64,000 bases of DNA from an uncultured Tateyamaria sp. (GTDB taxonomy: Bacteria > Pseudomonadota > Alphaproteobacteria > Rhodobacterales > Rhodobacteraceae), in the NCBI RefSeq assembly GCF_947497045.1, contig NZ_CANMEU010000012.1:1-64000 (forward strand). Reading direction: 5' to 3'. The notes beneath the pieces were generated by a model. The model saw only the letters and a list, made by a program, of their open reading frames with translations. It was not told the DNA's origin and ran no database searches. Positions within the stretch are counted from its first letter, which is position 1, and every line of letters starts with the position of its first letter. The position numbers and the translations under genes were made by a program. Shown here one piece after another: positions 1-9,428 of the stretch.

Positions 1-2931
1 CTGAACGGGACGCTGAACAACACCGGGATGTTCTCAAACACAGGCACGGCGGGGGCCACGACAAACTCGGGCACGCTCTCGAACTCGGGCACCATCGCGA
101 GCCTGACCAACAATGGCGGCACCGCAACCAATACCGGCACCATCACAACCACCGTCACGCAGTCGGCGGGCACCATCAACATGAATGCCGGGTCGGTGGG
201 TGGTTTGACCGACATCGGCGGGGGCACGTTCAACTTCAACGGTGGCACGCTTGCCAATGTCGAGAATGGCGGCACATTCGCCATTGTGGAGAGCGAGACC
301 GTCGGCGGCAGCTTTGCCAACGAAAATGGCGGTACGCTGGATGTGACCGGCCTGACCGCCCCCGGGACGTTGACCACCAGCGGCTTCAGCACCGACGGCG
401 ATATCGACACGGATGGCACGAATGCCGTCACCATCTCGTCGGCGACCATCACGATTGAGGACGATGCCACCTTTGACGGTACCAATAATCTGGATGGCAA
501 TGTGCTGTTTTCCGGCAATGTCACCAACAATGCCGATCTGGATGCGACTGCGACCCAGACCGTGACCGGCGCCTTTACCAACAACAATCAGCTTGATGTC
601 GACACGGGCACATTCACCGTGACCGGTGCTACCACCAACGCCAATGGTGGTACGCTGACTGTCGCCTCGGGTGCGACCTTGCAGGCGGGCGCGACCGGTA
701 CTGGCACGGTGACCAACCAGGATGGCGGTACGCTGGCGGTGACCGGCACCCTTGATGGTAATCTGATCAACCAGGCTGATGGCCCCGAAGGTGTGACCCT
801 GACCGGCACGGGCGCGGGGACCACCACTGGCATCGTAACCGGGACTGTCACCAATACCGGCGATCTTGATATCAATGGCGGTCGTGTTGCCACGCTGATC
901 AACAATGCCGGGGGCGACACCGATTTCACCGGCGACGGCACCGTGGACAGTGGCCTCACCCTGAATGGCGGTACGGTCGATGTGAACACTGGCACTCTGA
1001 CTGTGACCGCAGGCGGTGCGCAGATCAACGGTGGTGCCTTGTCGATCCAGTCTGCGGGCACGCTGGCCTCGACCGTGACCAATGGGGGCGGCACCCTGAA
1101 CGTGTTCGGCACGGCCAACAATGCTGTCACCAACACCAGCGGCACCGCCAACGTGAGCGGTACTGTCGGGGGTCTGTTCACCAACACCGGCACTCTGAAT
1201 TTCTCGGGCGGGACCATCGACACTCTGGACGCCAATGCGGGTGGGATCGTCAACAGCACCGGCAACACCACCGTCACGAATGCCATCACCAACGCGGGCC
1301 GTTTCGGGATCTCGGGCGGGACCTTGAACAACGCCCCCACCAACGACTTCACCAACGAGAGCGGCGGATCCTTGACCATCGCTTCGTCCGGGACGTTGGT
1401 GAGCGATTTGACCAATAGTGCGGGCGGCACTGTCAGCCTGCTTGGTCAGGTGACCGGCAATCTCATCAACAGCGGCACGTTGACCACGACCGGCACCAGC
1501 GGCACCGTCACCGGCAACCTGTCCGGTTCGGGCGGCACCATTGATCTGGGCGATGGTGACCCGACCACGCAGCTGAACGTGTCGGGCAATGCCGATATCA
1601 ACGGCACTGTGGTGCTGGATGCGGATGTCACCACCGGCTCGACCCGTGGCGATACGATCGCTGTTGCGGGCGCGCTGAGCGGTACGGCTGCGCTGCAGTT
1701 CAATACCATCGGTGAGGCGGGCAATATCGGCAACATTGATCTGTTCACCTATGGCACCTCGAACGCGCTGAGTTTCAGCAGCTTCTCGGGGCTGCCCGAG
1801 ACGGCGGCCTTTGAGTATTTCGTGAGCGACAACGGGTCGGGTGCGATCCAGTTGCAAAGCCGGGTGAATACCGGGATTGCGAACCTGGCTGTGACCGTCG
1901 GTCTGACCCAGACGCTGGTCGATGCCATCATCAACCGTCCGACCAGCCCCTTTGTCAGCGACATTGCCGGCGACAAGGAGACTGATCCGTGCGGAGCGGG
2001 TGCGTGGTCGCGCCTGACGGGCGGGAATGCGGATGCCGAGGGTGCATTTGTCGATGATACGTCGGGGGCAAGTGGCACCTCGCCTGTTGAACTGAATTAT
2101 GGTGGTTTGCAGGTCGGTGGCGATTTTGCCTGCTTTGGGGGTACCTATGGTGGTTGGGATCTGGCCTTTGGCGGGTTGCTGGGCGTGAACCAGGGCACCA
2201 CGATCAACAACGTGTTTGACGTCGATCTGAACACGGGCCTGCCCACCAACACCCTGCTGAGCGTCACCGAAACCGACATCCTGCAACGCTATGCGGGTAT
2301 CTATGCGACGGCCGCACGGGGCCGGTTCTTTGCCGATTTGCAGTATCGCTATGAGCTGACCGATTTCACCTCGACCAACACGGCCGTGGCGAGTGGGGCA
2401 GGCTTTGATCTGAACGATGAGGAATACGAAAACCGCGGCCAGACCCTATCGGGCGCGTTGGGCTATTCCTGGCCCGTGGGCAATACGCCGGGCCTGACTT
2501 TTGTATCCTCGGCGGGCTTTTCCTTTACCAACAACGAGACGGACACCATCAGCCTGGGCAGCACCGGCGAGCTGACGTTGGATGACAGCAAAAGCCGGAT
2601 CGGCTTTGCCAGCGCCACCCTTGCCAAGTCGCGGGTCCTGCCGGATGAGATCAGCGTGTTGAGCTATTTCGGGACGGCCACGCTCTACAATGACTTTGCC
2701 AATGACCGGGAGGCACAGTTCGTGTCCGCCGCAGGCGCTGTGCGGGACCTGACGATTTCGAATGTGGGCCGCTACAGCGAGATCAGCGCAGGGATCAACT
2801 ATGTCCGCCTGCTGGAACCGAGCAAGGCCGCCGGGTCACGCCAGCTGAACGCCGCCTTGCGGGTGGATGCGCGGTTCGGAGACGATATCGACAGCCTCGG
2901 GATCACAGGGCAAATCCGGTTCCAGTTTTAG
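1..2931 (+). CDS. Autotransporter-like outer membrane adhesin, 5' end missing
   Basis: The frame is open from the first base of the window, so the start and signal peptide lie upstream; 976 residues are visible. The first ~600 residues are Gly/Thr/Asn-rich, with repeated short strands of the type GGTL..NxG and TNTGT. This is typical of a right-handed beta-helix passenger domain that would be exposed on the cell surface. The last ~300 residues (from about position 1980, after DPCGAGAW) alternate aromatic and polar residues and end in RFQF, the terminal-Phe signature of an autotransporter beta-barrel that inserts in the outer membrane. Family knowledge suggests adhesion or biofilm function; no catalytic motif is visible. 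A long open frame on the opposite strand is a codon-bias shadow. Confidence 0.85.
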   Translation: MNGTLNNTGMFSNTGTAGATTNSGTLSNSGTIASLTNNGGTATNTGTITTTVTQSAGTINMNAGSVGGLTDIGGGTFNFNGGTLANVENGGTFAIVESETVGGSFANENGGTLDVTGLTAPGTLTTSGFSTDGDIDTDGTNAVTISSATITIEDDATFDGTNNLDGNVLFSGNVTNNADLDATATQTVTGAFTNNNQLDVDTGTFTVTGATTNANGGTLTVASGATLQAGATGTGTVTNQDGGTLAVTGTLDGNLINQADGPEGVTLTGTGAGTTTGIVTGTVTNTGDLDINGGRVATLINNAGGDTDFTGDGTVDSGLTLNGGTVDVNTGTLTVTAGGAQINGGALSIQSAGTLASTVTNGGGTLNVFGTANNAVTNTSGTANVSGTVGGLFTNTGTLNFSGGTIDTLDANAGGIVNSTGNTTVTNAITNAGRFGISGGTLNNAPTNDFTNESGGSLTIASSGTLVSDLTNSAGGTVSLLGQVTGNLINSGTLTTTGTSGTVTGNLSGSGGTIDLGDGDPTTQLNVSGNADINGTVVLDADVTTGSTRGDTIAVAGALSGTAALQFNTIGEAGNIGNIDLFTYGTSNALSFSSFSGLPETAAFEYFVSDNGSGAIQLQSRVNTGIANLAVTVGLTQTLVDAIINRPTSPFVSDIAGDKETDPCGAGAWSRLTGGNADAEGAFVDDTSGASGTSPVELNYGGLQVGGDFACFGGTYGGWDLAFGGLLGVNQGTTINNVFDVDLNTGLPTNTLLSVTETDILQRYAGIYATAARGRFFADLQYRYELTDFTSTNTAVASGAGFDLNDEEYENRGQTLSGALGYSWPVGNTPGLTFVSSAGFSFTNNETDTISLGSTGELTLDDSKSRIGFASATLAKSRVLPDEISVLSYFGTATLYNDFANDREAQFVSAAGAVRDLTISNVGRYSEISAGINYVRLLEPSKAAGSRQLNAALRVDARFGDDIDSLGITGQIRFQF

Positions 2932-3116
2932 GGCCGAGTGGTTTGAGAGTGGATATTTGAGCGTCTTTATGAGGGATGGGGGAACGTAGGGTTTAACCGC
3001 CGTTCCGCCATGTCGTGGACGAATCGGTGGGACGGCGGGACAAGCCAGACCTTCGCCCCGCTTGCACGAACGGCCACTTTGTTGCGCGGCATAGATTCTG
3101 GCTCGCTTGATGTATT

Positions 3117-4439
3117 GTGCATGTCGATACCAACGACGATGCTGCAAAGATGGCCACTGAAATCGAGTTCTCTTTCGCAGCACTGAACGCTTCAGCGCAA
3201 CGGCACATTCGCGTATTTCAGATACACCAGTTCCTTGACCGTTTTGCGATGGGACTGACCGTCGCCGTTGTTGCTCTGGCATTGACTGACCGTGGCATGG
3301 ACCTCTTTCAAATCTCGCTGCTTTTCGGGGTCTACTCGCTCACGACGATGGCGATGGAGCTGCCGTTCGGTGGCCTTGCCGACAGCATTGGCCGCAAGCC
3401 GGTCTTTCTGACGGCGGTCGTCACCAGCTTGATTTCGCTCGTGCTCTTTCTTTCGACGCGTGATTTTCATGTTCTGGCGTTTTCGTTTGCCTTCATCGGT
3501 TTTGGACGCGCGCTGAGGTCAGGCACGCTTGATGCGTGGTTTGTCGAAACCTTCAAGGCCGCAGCACCTGATGTGGATGTCCAACCTGCACTGGCCAAAG
3601 CGCAATGGGCCAATGCCGTAGGGTTGGCCATTGGCGCAGTCTTGGGAGGTCTTCTGCCCGATGTCTTTGGCGAGGTCGCGAAAAGCCTTGGGTTCAGCAT
3701 CTATGATGTATCCTACGTGGCAAGCTTTTGCGTAATGTCGGGCGTGTTTGTTTTCACGATGTTGGCCATTGTCGAAAAACCGCGCCCTAGAGACGTCACT
3801 GCTCTCATCCAGGGCTTTGCGAGTGTCCCAACGGTGATAAAGGACGCGGGCCTTTTGGCACTGAAACATCCCGCGCTGTCGATACTTCTGGCAGCGTTGG
3901 CGTTCTTTCTGATGGCAACCAACCCTGTCGAGGTGATCTGGCCGACCCGTGCAAAACCCATGTTGGACGAGGGGTACGCAAATACCGTCATCGGTGTCGT
4001 CACTGCGACCTATTTCTTCTCCATCGCTTTGGGTGCATCTCTATCTTCGCATATCAGCCGGATATTCAAGCGGCGGCACGCCATGACGCTGGCGGCGGCC
4101 TTTGCCTGCTTGGCAGGCGCTCAGATCGCATTGGCGGTGCAAGACGATATCGTCGGTTTTGTGACGGCATTTATCCTGTATTCCGTGATCCTTGGTGTTT
4201 CTGAGACGCCAGCCAGCAGTATTTTGCATCGCTGCGTAGAAGACCGTCAGCGCTCGACCATGCTATCTCTGAGATCGCTGGTACAACAGTTGGGGGGCGC
4301 ATTGGGTCTGGTGTTGGCCGGAACTGTCGCTGAGATTTACTCGACACCTATCGCATGGATTGTCGGTGCGGTGTTTCTGTTCATTGCAGTCATACTGATC
4401 TTGGTGTTGGCCAGACGACTGGCCGTAGAAGCCAAATAG
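3117..4439 (+). CDS. MFS-family transporter
   Basis: A 440-residue hydrophobic protein with about twelve predicted membrane helices. The loop GGLADSIGRKPV after the second helix is the classic MFS motif between helices 2 and 3, so this is a secondary transporter of the inner membrane. The substrate cannot be read from sequence; the overall look is that of drug or metabolite efflux members. A second in-frame ATG at 3150 (MATEIEF) could be the true start, and neither start has a strong ribosome binding site. It stands alone between the adhesin and a YrbL-like gene on the other strand, and has no visible link to the T6SS locus. Confidence 0.85.
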   Translation: MHVDTNDDAAKMATEIEFSFAALNASAQRHIRVFQIHQFLDRFAMGLTVAVVALALTDRGMDLFQISLLFGVYSLTTMAMELPFGGLADSIGRKPVFLTAVVTSLISLVLFLSTRDFHVLAFSFAFIGFGRALRSGTLDAWFVETFKAAAPDVDVQPALAKAQWANAVGLAIGAVLGGLLPDVFGEVAKSLGFSIYDVSYVASFCVMSGVFVFTMLAIVEKPRPRDVTALIQGFASVPTVIKDAGLLALKHPALSILLAALAFFLMATNPVEVIWPTRAKPMLDEGYANTVIGVVTATYFFSIALGASLSSHISRIFKRRHAMTLAAAFACLAGAQIALAVQDDIVGFVTAFILYSVILGVSETPASSILHRCVEDRQRSTMLSLRSLVQQLGGALGLVLAGTVAEIYSTPIAWIVGAVFLFIAVILILVLARRLAVEAK

Positions 4440-4706
4440 CAGATATTCGTGTGCCGTGCAGCACTGATCATTTTGGGCTCACTCTTGGAATCCGCGACGC
4501 TGAGGACGAACGGCAGCTTAGCCGATAAGCCTTAGAGGCTCGTTGTTCCCGTCCAGAAAAGGACCCCAGATATACACGTTCGTTCCTTATGATCCCTTGA
4601 GGCAAGACTTGATCGCCAACCCGGACTGGACATCATCTTGCCCGCCTCCGTCACCCCGATGCTGACTTGAGCCAGACCCTGCAACTCACCCCTGCCGCGC
4701 GCCGCT

Positions 4707-5351
4707 TTACGCCTTGGACGCCCGCCCCAAGGCCTCTTCCGCACGCCCCACGAACAGGCGGCGCAATTCCTCGAGCCTCCGTGTGTTCAGCCGTTTTGAC
4801 CATTTGCGCAGGGGTATACCCTGTTTGCATCCAAAGCTGTCGATCCAGACAAAGCGTCCGTGGCCCCGCCGTTCGGTCTGGAAAATGATGTTTTTGAGGT
4901 TCTTGTTGCTGACCACCACATGATGCGCGATCAGCGTATCGAAGAACGTGTGAAGCGCGGCCACGTGCCATGCCTCCAACCGCCCGGCATCCATCAACTC
5001 TCTGAGCGAAGGGGGCAGGCTGCCGTCGGGATCCGAGATGCGTTCATAGACCAACCCCAATCCCAGATCGGACGGCACCGTTCCGTGCACTGCGCTGATT
5101 GGCAGCAGCGCACCGGGGTCCTGATATTCGGCCTTGAGTTCAAGATAGGCGACGAATTCGCGCAAGAAACCCTTGTACATGGTCGCACGGCGAAAGCGGC
5201 GCGTCAGCCAGCCTGCGTCCGGCAGGTGCCCGTCGGGATCAAAGGTGCCGGGTTGGGGCACCTTGACCAGCAGGGTCGGATCGTCAGGATGCGCATAGAC
5301 GTGTTGCCGCTCACCCTTGGCAATGACGGGCTTGTCGCTGAGCTTGAGCAT
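4707..5351 (-). CDS. YrbL-family protein
   Basis: 214 residues resembling the YrbL (PhoP regulatory network) family, which has a kinase-like fold. Typical family features are the N-terminal LLVKVPQPG stretch, the central REFVAYLEL segment, the VSNKNLKNIIF stretch (placed like a kinase catalytic loop) and the later VWIDSFGCK stretch (placed like a DFG region). The family's function is unclear; Enterobacterial yrbL is Mg2+/PhoP-regulated, but nothing here shows that control. It is transcribed leftward, facing away from the T6SS FHA gene's start, with about 130 bases between them. The link to either neighbour is unknown. Confidence 0.75.
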   Translation of the reverse strand: MLKLSDKPVIAKGERQHVYAHPDDPTLLVKVPQPGTFDPDGHLPDAGWLTRRFRRATMYKGFLREFVAYLELKAEYQDPGALLPISAVHGTVPSDLGLGLVYERISDPDGSLPPSLRELMDAGRLEAWHVAALHTFFDTLIAHHVVVSNKNLKNIIFQTERRGHGRFVWIDSFGCKQGIPLRKWSKRLNTRRLEELRRLFVGRAEEALGRASKA

Positions 5352-5480
5352 ATCCTGGTCTGCGCCTTCTTGTTTTGGACAGCTCTGGGACGGCTGTCTT
5401 AATCTTGGGTTTTGTCGTTGTTTTAATCGGAGATCAAGCGGGCCGGCGCGGTGCTTCCCGTGGGCCGTGATCCGGTGCCG

Positions 5481-6896
5481 TTACAGGCTTGCCAGTGCCT
5501 CGGAATAGCGCCGTGCGAACGCATCGACAAACGCGTCCAGCATCCCGTTTTCGCCTTGATCCGCGCGGGTCGTCCAGCGCTTGTTGTATTCGTCCCAACA
5601 CTTGCGCGCGCCGCTGCCGAGCATGCCGCCACCGCCTCCGGCTGCGGCTTCGATATCCTTGGGCGCAAGCCCTTCGAGCATGTCGGCCATGGCGGGCTGG
5701 ACCGCGGCCATCATCGCCATCTGGTGTTTGCGAATATCCGTCAGCGCGTTGTCGAACCCGTCTGGCCCTGTCTGATAGCCGTCGCGGGGGGTGACAAACA
5801 TCGTCTCGAAGGCCTGATCGGGGTCAAGCATGAATTTCATCGGGTTGTTGCCCGAGGCCACGCGCATTGTCCGGTCTTCCTGCGCGACGAACAGTTTCAC
5901 CGCCGAGCGGTCTTGCAGCATCTGCATCATCTCGCGCGTGCCCATGCGTGCGCATTGCCCCAGCATCCGCCCCAGATCGCGCAGCGGGATTTGCAGGGCC
6001 GCCGCATCGTCAATTTCCGCCCCCTCAAGGAAGCCTGCCAGAAGGTCATTCGTCGCCGCGTTCACGTTGGGGGCAGGGGTGTTTTCAACTGCTTGGGGTT
6101 GTGATGTGGCGGGATCGGGAGTGGGGTCGCTGAAGGACTCCCCGAACCCGCGCGGTGCCTTGGACAGTTCAGCCCCGATGGTGGGTTTGGCTGCGGCTGG
6201 CGTGTCCACGAAAGGCCCATCCACAGAGGGCGCGCTTGGTTTGGGCAGGTCGTGGGTGAAATCGTCATCCGGGATCTGGAGATCGTTGCCACCAGCCGGG
6301 GCACCGCCAACATCGCCGGGCGGATCAGAGGGAAGCGCCCCCGTTGGCGGCACCGAGACTTTGCTGCGAAAGCGGGTGAAGTCGGGTGTTTGTGCGGCCT
6401 GTGCCGATGAACTCGCCCCGCTGCCGGGCGCTTGCACCCCGGGCTTGGGCCCATTGTCCACGAATGCCGCGCCGGGAGGCGCCTGCACGGGCTGCCCGCT
6501 TTGGGTGAGGGGCCGCGTCTGGATTGCCACCTTCGCACCGGGGCTTGGCACATTTGTCGGCCCAAACGGCCTTTCCATTTCGCGCAGTCGCGCGTGCATG
6601 ACATAGGGCCCGATCTGGAGCCGATCCCCATCCGCAATCACGTGCCCGTCCGCAATCCGTTCTTTTGACCCGTTCAGAAAGGTGCCGTTGGTGGACAGGT
6701 CGTGCACCAGATAGGCGCCGTCCGTGAACCGGATATCAAGATGGTGCCCAGAGATGTGCCGCGTCGGATCCGGCAGCACCCAGTCATTGCCCGCCTTGCG
6801 CCCGATCCGGATCGAACGCGCGGTAACATCGCATGTGGCCTCTGTTTCCAGGTCTTCGACCGCATGGCTTTCAATGGTGAGTGTCAGCGCATCCAT
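5481..6896 (-). CDS. tagH: T6SS FHA-domain protein TagH (copy 1)
   Basis: 471 residues. The N-terminal ~100 residues form an FHA phosphothreonine-binding domain with the expected marks IGRKAGND, ISGHHLDI and STNGTFLNG. A Pro/Gly/Ala-rich linker follows (~residues 110-290). The last ~180 residues form the TagH-type C-terminal domain, beginning NDLLAGFLEGAE and including SGNNPMKFML. In known T6SSs, such proteins bind phosphorylated partners near the membrane complex and help switch assembly on. It forms a leftward arm with the next small gene, divergent from tssA. A second FHA/TagH protein at 29140 has the same architecture but is clearly diverged. Confidence 0.88.
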   Translation of the reverse strand: MDALTLTIESHAVEDLETEATCDVTARSIRIGRKAGNDWVLPDPTRHISGHHLDIRFTDGAYLVHDLSTNGTFLNGSKERIADGHVIADGDRLQIGPYVMHARLREMERPFGPTNVPSPGAKVAIQTRPLTQSGQPVQAPPGAAFVDNGPKPGVQAPGSGASSSAQAAQTPDFTRFRSKVSVPPTGALPSDPPGDVGGAPAGGNDLQIPDDDFTHDLPKPSAPSVDGPFVDTPAAAKPTIGAELSKAPRGFGESFSDPTPDPATSQPQAVENTPAPNVNAATNDLLAGFLEGAEIDDAAALQIPLRDLGRMLGQCARMGTREMMQMLQDRSAVKLFVAQEDRTMRVASGNNPMKFMLDPDQAFETMFVTPRDGYQTGPDGFDNALTDIRKHQMAMMAAVQPAMADMLEGLAPKDIEAAAGGGGGMLGSGARKCWDEYNKRWTTRADQGENGMLDAFVDAFARRYSEALASL

Positions 6897-6947
6897 TTGA
6901 AACGACGATCCTTTGGCGAGAACGAGTGGGTTGGCCGCGCGGCACCC

Positions 6948-7541
6948 CTAGTGAATTCGAAACAGTCCGGCGGCCCGGTCCAGCACGTGATCAAGGGTGG
7001 CTTGTCGATGTTCGGTCTGCACCTGCCCGACGGCCCGCAGCACAGCTGCACTGATCGCCCGCGGCGCCCGCCATGGCGGCACTGTCACCAGATCATTGGG
7101 CGCGAGCGGTCCACCTGACCATCCCACCGCCATGCCCAGATGCACCACCGCCGTCCGGCGCTGCGCAAACATCGCCATTTGCAGTGTTTTCCAGCGTGCG
7201 TCCGTTGTCGGTTCTTCGAGCCATTCGGCGATCCAGTTGACCAGCATGGTTTCTTCGGGCGTCAGATCCCCCTGAATCGCCAGCACACAATCCAGCCCCC
7301 ATTGGATCGCCACCTTGGGTTCGATCGCAAAGGCGGTGAAGGTGATCGCGTCCTCGGGGGTTTGCGAGCTGCGCAGCCGGTCCAGAAAGCCCCGATAGCC
7401 TTCGTCGCCCTGAGGGCGTTCGTGCATGAACTCTTCGATTTGCGGCACCCGTCCGAACAGGTCGGCCACCCGGTCAAATCGTATAGCGCGTGCCGGGGGC
7501 AGCGTTTGTTCAGAATTTAGATCGTCCATGCAGGCCGTCAT
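6948..7541 (-). CDS. Small T6SS-associated protein (DUF6931-like), copy 1
   Basis: 197 residues, no signal peptide or membrane helix. It resembles a family of small proteins seen in T6SS loci that I believe is DUF6931 (not verified). The middle reads IQWGLDCVLA...LTPEE...AEWLEEPTTDAR, and the end VLDRAAGLF. The protein at 28223 shows the same order of landmarks (CVWWACLAG, AEAWVFEPTDDIR, IDRALDIA), so the two are probable paralogues. Function is unknown. It lies 51 bases upstream of the FHA gene in the same orientation and is probably co-transcribed with it. An alternative start is the ATG at 7529. Confidence 0.65.
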   Translation of the reverse strand: MTACMDDLNSEQTLPPARAIRFDRVADLFGRVPQIEEFMHERPQGDEGYRGFLDRLRSSQTPEDAITFTAFAIEPKVAIQWGLDCVLAIQGDLTPEETMLVNWIAEWLEEPTTDARWKTLQMAMFAQRRTAVVHLGMAVGWSGGPLAPNDLVTVPPWRAPRAISAAVLRAVGQVQTEHRQATLDHVLDRAAGLFRIH

Positions 7542-7685
7542 ATAAGTTTCTGTTTAATCACAGGCACAACTGTGCGCCGCGCAGCACCGCAGGTCAATCA
7601 TTTGGTGGCGCAAGGGCGTCACCTTGTTGCGTCTTGTGACACAGTGATCGGGGTCCGCCCTGTATTGTGGACAATTGTTCCAAGG

Positions 7686-7700
7686 TAGGGAATTCCCCTA
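7686..7700. promoter_or_regulatory. Palindrome in the tagH arm/tssA divergent region
   Basis: A perfect 10-bp palindrome GGGAATTCCC (7688-7697), flanked by TA on each side, lies about 100 bases upstream of tssA in the 253-base gap between the divergent T6SS arms. A TTGTTC/TATGTA pair with roughly sigma-70 spacing overlaps it. Position and symmetry suit an operator, but no regulator family can be named. Confidence 0.3.
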
Positions 7701-7794
7701 TGTACTTTATGTAGCCAAAGTGGATTCCTCGGATTATGGTGTCGAAGCGTCAGGCATCTAAAGCCAACCTAAACAAGGCGCACTGGGGAAAGTT

Positions 7795-8844
7795 ATGGAC
7801 GTCGAAACGCTGCTTCAGAGCCATGGGGAAGATATGCCCAGTGGTGAGGACCTGGAGTATGATCCGGCCTTCATGGAGCTTGAGATCGCAGCCCAGCCCG
7901 GCGAGGAACGCCAGGCGGGTGACGAGATCATCGCGGCTGAGGACCCCGACTATAAGGACGTGGCCGAAAAGGCTGCCACCATCATGGAGCGCAGTCACGA
8001 TCTGCGCGCAGGCGTGTTCATGGCCGAGGCCCAGTTGCGCCTGACAGGCTATGTCGGGTTCGCCAAGGCTGTCGCCTATATTGCCGGTTGTCTGGACCAG
8101 CATTGGGACACATGCCACCCGCAGCTTGATGCCGATGATGACGACGACCCGACCATGCGCGTCAACGCCGTTTTGGCCCTGACCGACGACGGGCGCATCC
8201 TGCGCGGTGTGCGCCGCGCACCCCTGACCAAAAGCCGCACCTTTGGTGGTATCTCGTTGCGCGACATCGCCGTGGCCGAGGGCGAAAGCACCCCTGCCAG
8301 CGATATGGAAAATATCCCGGATTCCGGTCAGGTCGCCGCAGCCTTTCAGGATACGGATGAAGACGACCTGCGCGAGATCGCCGAGGCCACCGCACAGGCC
8401 TATGCCGATGTGCAGGCCATCGATGCGCTGTTTGACGACAAGACACCGGGGCAGGGCCCCGATCTGGACCCCCTTCTAAAACTGCTCAAGCAGGCCAATG
8501 CCCGTCTTCAGGCTGCGGGCGGGGCCGCTGTGGCGGATGGGGATGCAGGCGAGGGCGACGAAGATGCCGCGACCGGCGGTGCCCCGATGGGTGGTGGCAT
8601 CCCCGCAGGGGGCGGTGGTGCCGTGGGTGGCATCAACTCTCCCAACGACGTTCAGAATGCATTGGACCGCATTATAGGGTATTATGAGCGCCAGGAGCCT
8701 TCGAGCCCGCTGCCGATCCTGTTGATGCGTGCGAAAAAGCTTGTGAATGCGGATTTTCTGACCATCGTAAAAAATATGGCCCCTGAAGGTGTTGATAACG
8801 TGAACCTAATCGGCGGCATAGAAGAAGACGATGATGACGATTAA
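7795..8844 (+). CDS. tssA: T6SS baseplate/sheath-capping protein TssA
   Basis: 349 residues. The N-terminal part has the ImpA_N signature (PSGEDLEYDPAFMELE, then GYVGFAKAVAYIAGCLDQHWD). The C-terminal part has the short VasJ-like ending (RIIGYYERQEPSSPLPILLMRAKKLV), followed by an acidic tail EEDDDDD. TssA proteins bridge baseplate, tube and sheath, and guide or cap sheath growth. A Gly/Ala-rich linker (~residues 240-275) separates the two parts. The ribosome binding site is GGGGAAAG just before the ATG. It is the first gene of the rightward T6SS series, 65 bases before tssB. Confidence 0.9.
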   Translation: MDVETLLQSHGEDMPSGEDLEYDPAFMELEIAAQPGEERQAGDEIIAAEDPDYKDVAEKAATIMERSHDLRAGVFMAEAQLRLTGYVGFAKAVAYIAGCLDQHWDTCHPQLDADDDDDPTMRVNAVLALTDDGRILRGVRRAPLTKSRTFGGISLRDIAVAEGESTPASDMENIPDSGQVAAAFQDTDEDDLREIAEATAQAYADVQAIDALFDDKTPGQGPDLDPLLKLLKQANARLQAAGGAAVADGDAGEGDEDAATGGAPMGGGIPAGGGGAVGGINSPNDVQNALDRIIGYYERQEPSSPLPILLMRAKKLVNADFLTIVKNMAPEGVDNVNLIGGIEEDDDDD

Positions 8845-8909
8845 GCAAATTTTGGTCCAGTTCGCGTGACCATTGAAAAAACAAACTGATTTCGAAGGAG
8901 ACAAATCGG

Positions 8910-9425
8910 ATGGCTGGGAGTTCACAGAAATTCATTGCGCGCAATCGCGCGCCACGGGTGCAGATCGAGTATGATGTGGAATTGTACGGTGCCGAGAAAA
9001 AGGTGCAGTTGCCGTTTGTGATGGGCGTCATGTCCGATCTGGCCGGTAAGTCCGAGGTCGAGCAACCTGCCGTTGCGGACCGCAAGTTTCTTGAGATCGA
9101 CGTCGACAACTTTGACGATCGTATGAAGTCGATGGCACCCCGCGCGGCCTTTACCGTGCCCAACACTCTGACGGGTGAGGGCAACATGGCCGTCGACATG
9201 ACGTTTTCGTCGATGGATGATTTCAGCCCTGCCGCCATTGCGGCCAAGGTTGAGCCCCTCAAGGAACTGCTTGATGCCCGCACGCAGCTGAGCAACCTTA
9301 TGACATATATGGACGGCAAGACCGGTGCCGAGGAGCTGATCGCCAAGATCACGCAGGATCCGACCCTGCTCAAGACCCTTGCCGCACAGCCTGCCCCCAA
9401 AGCTGACAGCGAAGATCAGGAGTAA
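8910..9425 (+). CDS. tssB: T6SS sheath small subunit TssB (VipA)
   Basis: 171 residues, a full-length TssB. Landmarks are QKFIARNRAPRVQIEYDVE at the N-terminus, KVQLPFVMGVMSDLAG, FLEIDVDNFDDRM, and the C-terminal helix LLDARTQLSNLMTYMDGK, which packs with TssC. TssB and TssC form the contractile cytoplasmic sheath. A strong site (GAAGGAGA) precedes the ATG. tssC follows after 3 bases, with its ribosome binding site overlapping the tssB stop, which fits stoichiometric coupling. A second TssB, very similar by eye over its entire length, forms the N-terminus of the fusion protein at 21658. Confidence 0.96.
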   Translation: MAGSSQKFIARNRAPRVQIEYDVELYGAEKKVQLPFVMGVMSDLAGKSEVEQPAVADRKFLEIDVDNFDDRMKSMAPRAAFTVPNTLTGEGNMAVDMTFSSMDDFSPAAIAAKVEPLKELLDARTQLSNLMTYMDGKTGAEELIAKITQDPTLLKTLAAQPAPKADSEDQE

Positions 9426-9428
9426 AAG

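Noticed and set aside
34-2286. A 750-codon open frame on the minus strand opposite the adhesin
   Set aside because: The translation is low-complexity Gly/Arg/Ala/Gln without any domain. It is a shadow of a repetitive, GC-rich gene whose C-terminal barrel is clear on the plus strand.
2997-3038. Inverted repeat after the adhesin (CCGCCGTTCC / GGGACGGCGG) as a terminator
   Set aside because: The arms pair with one wobble, the loop is 22 bases and no T-run follows, so support is too weak.
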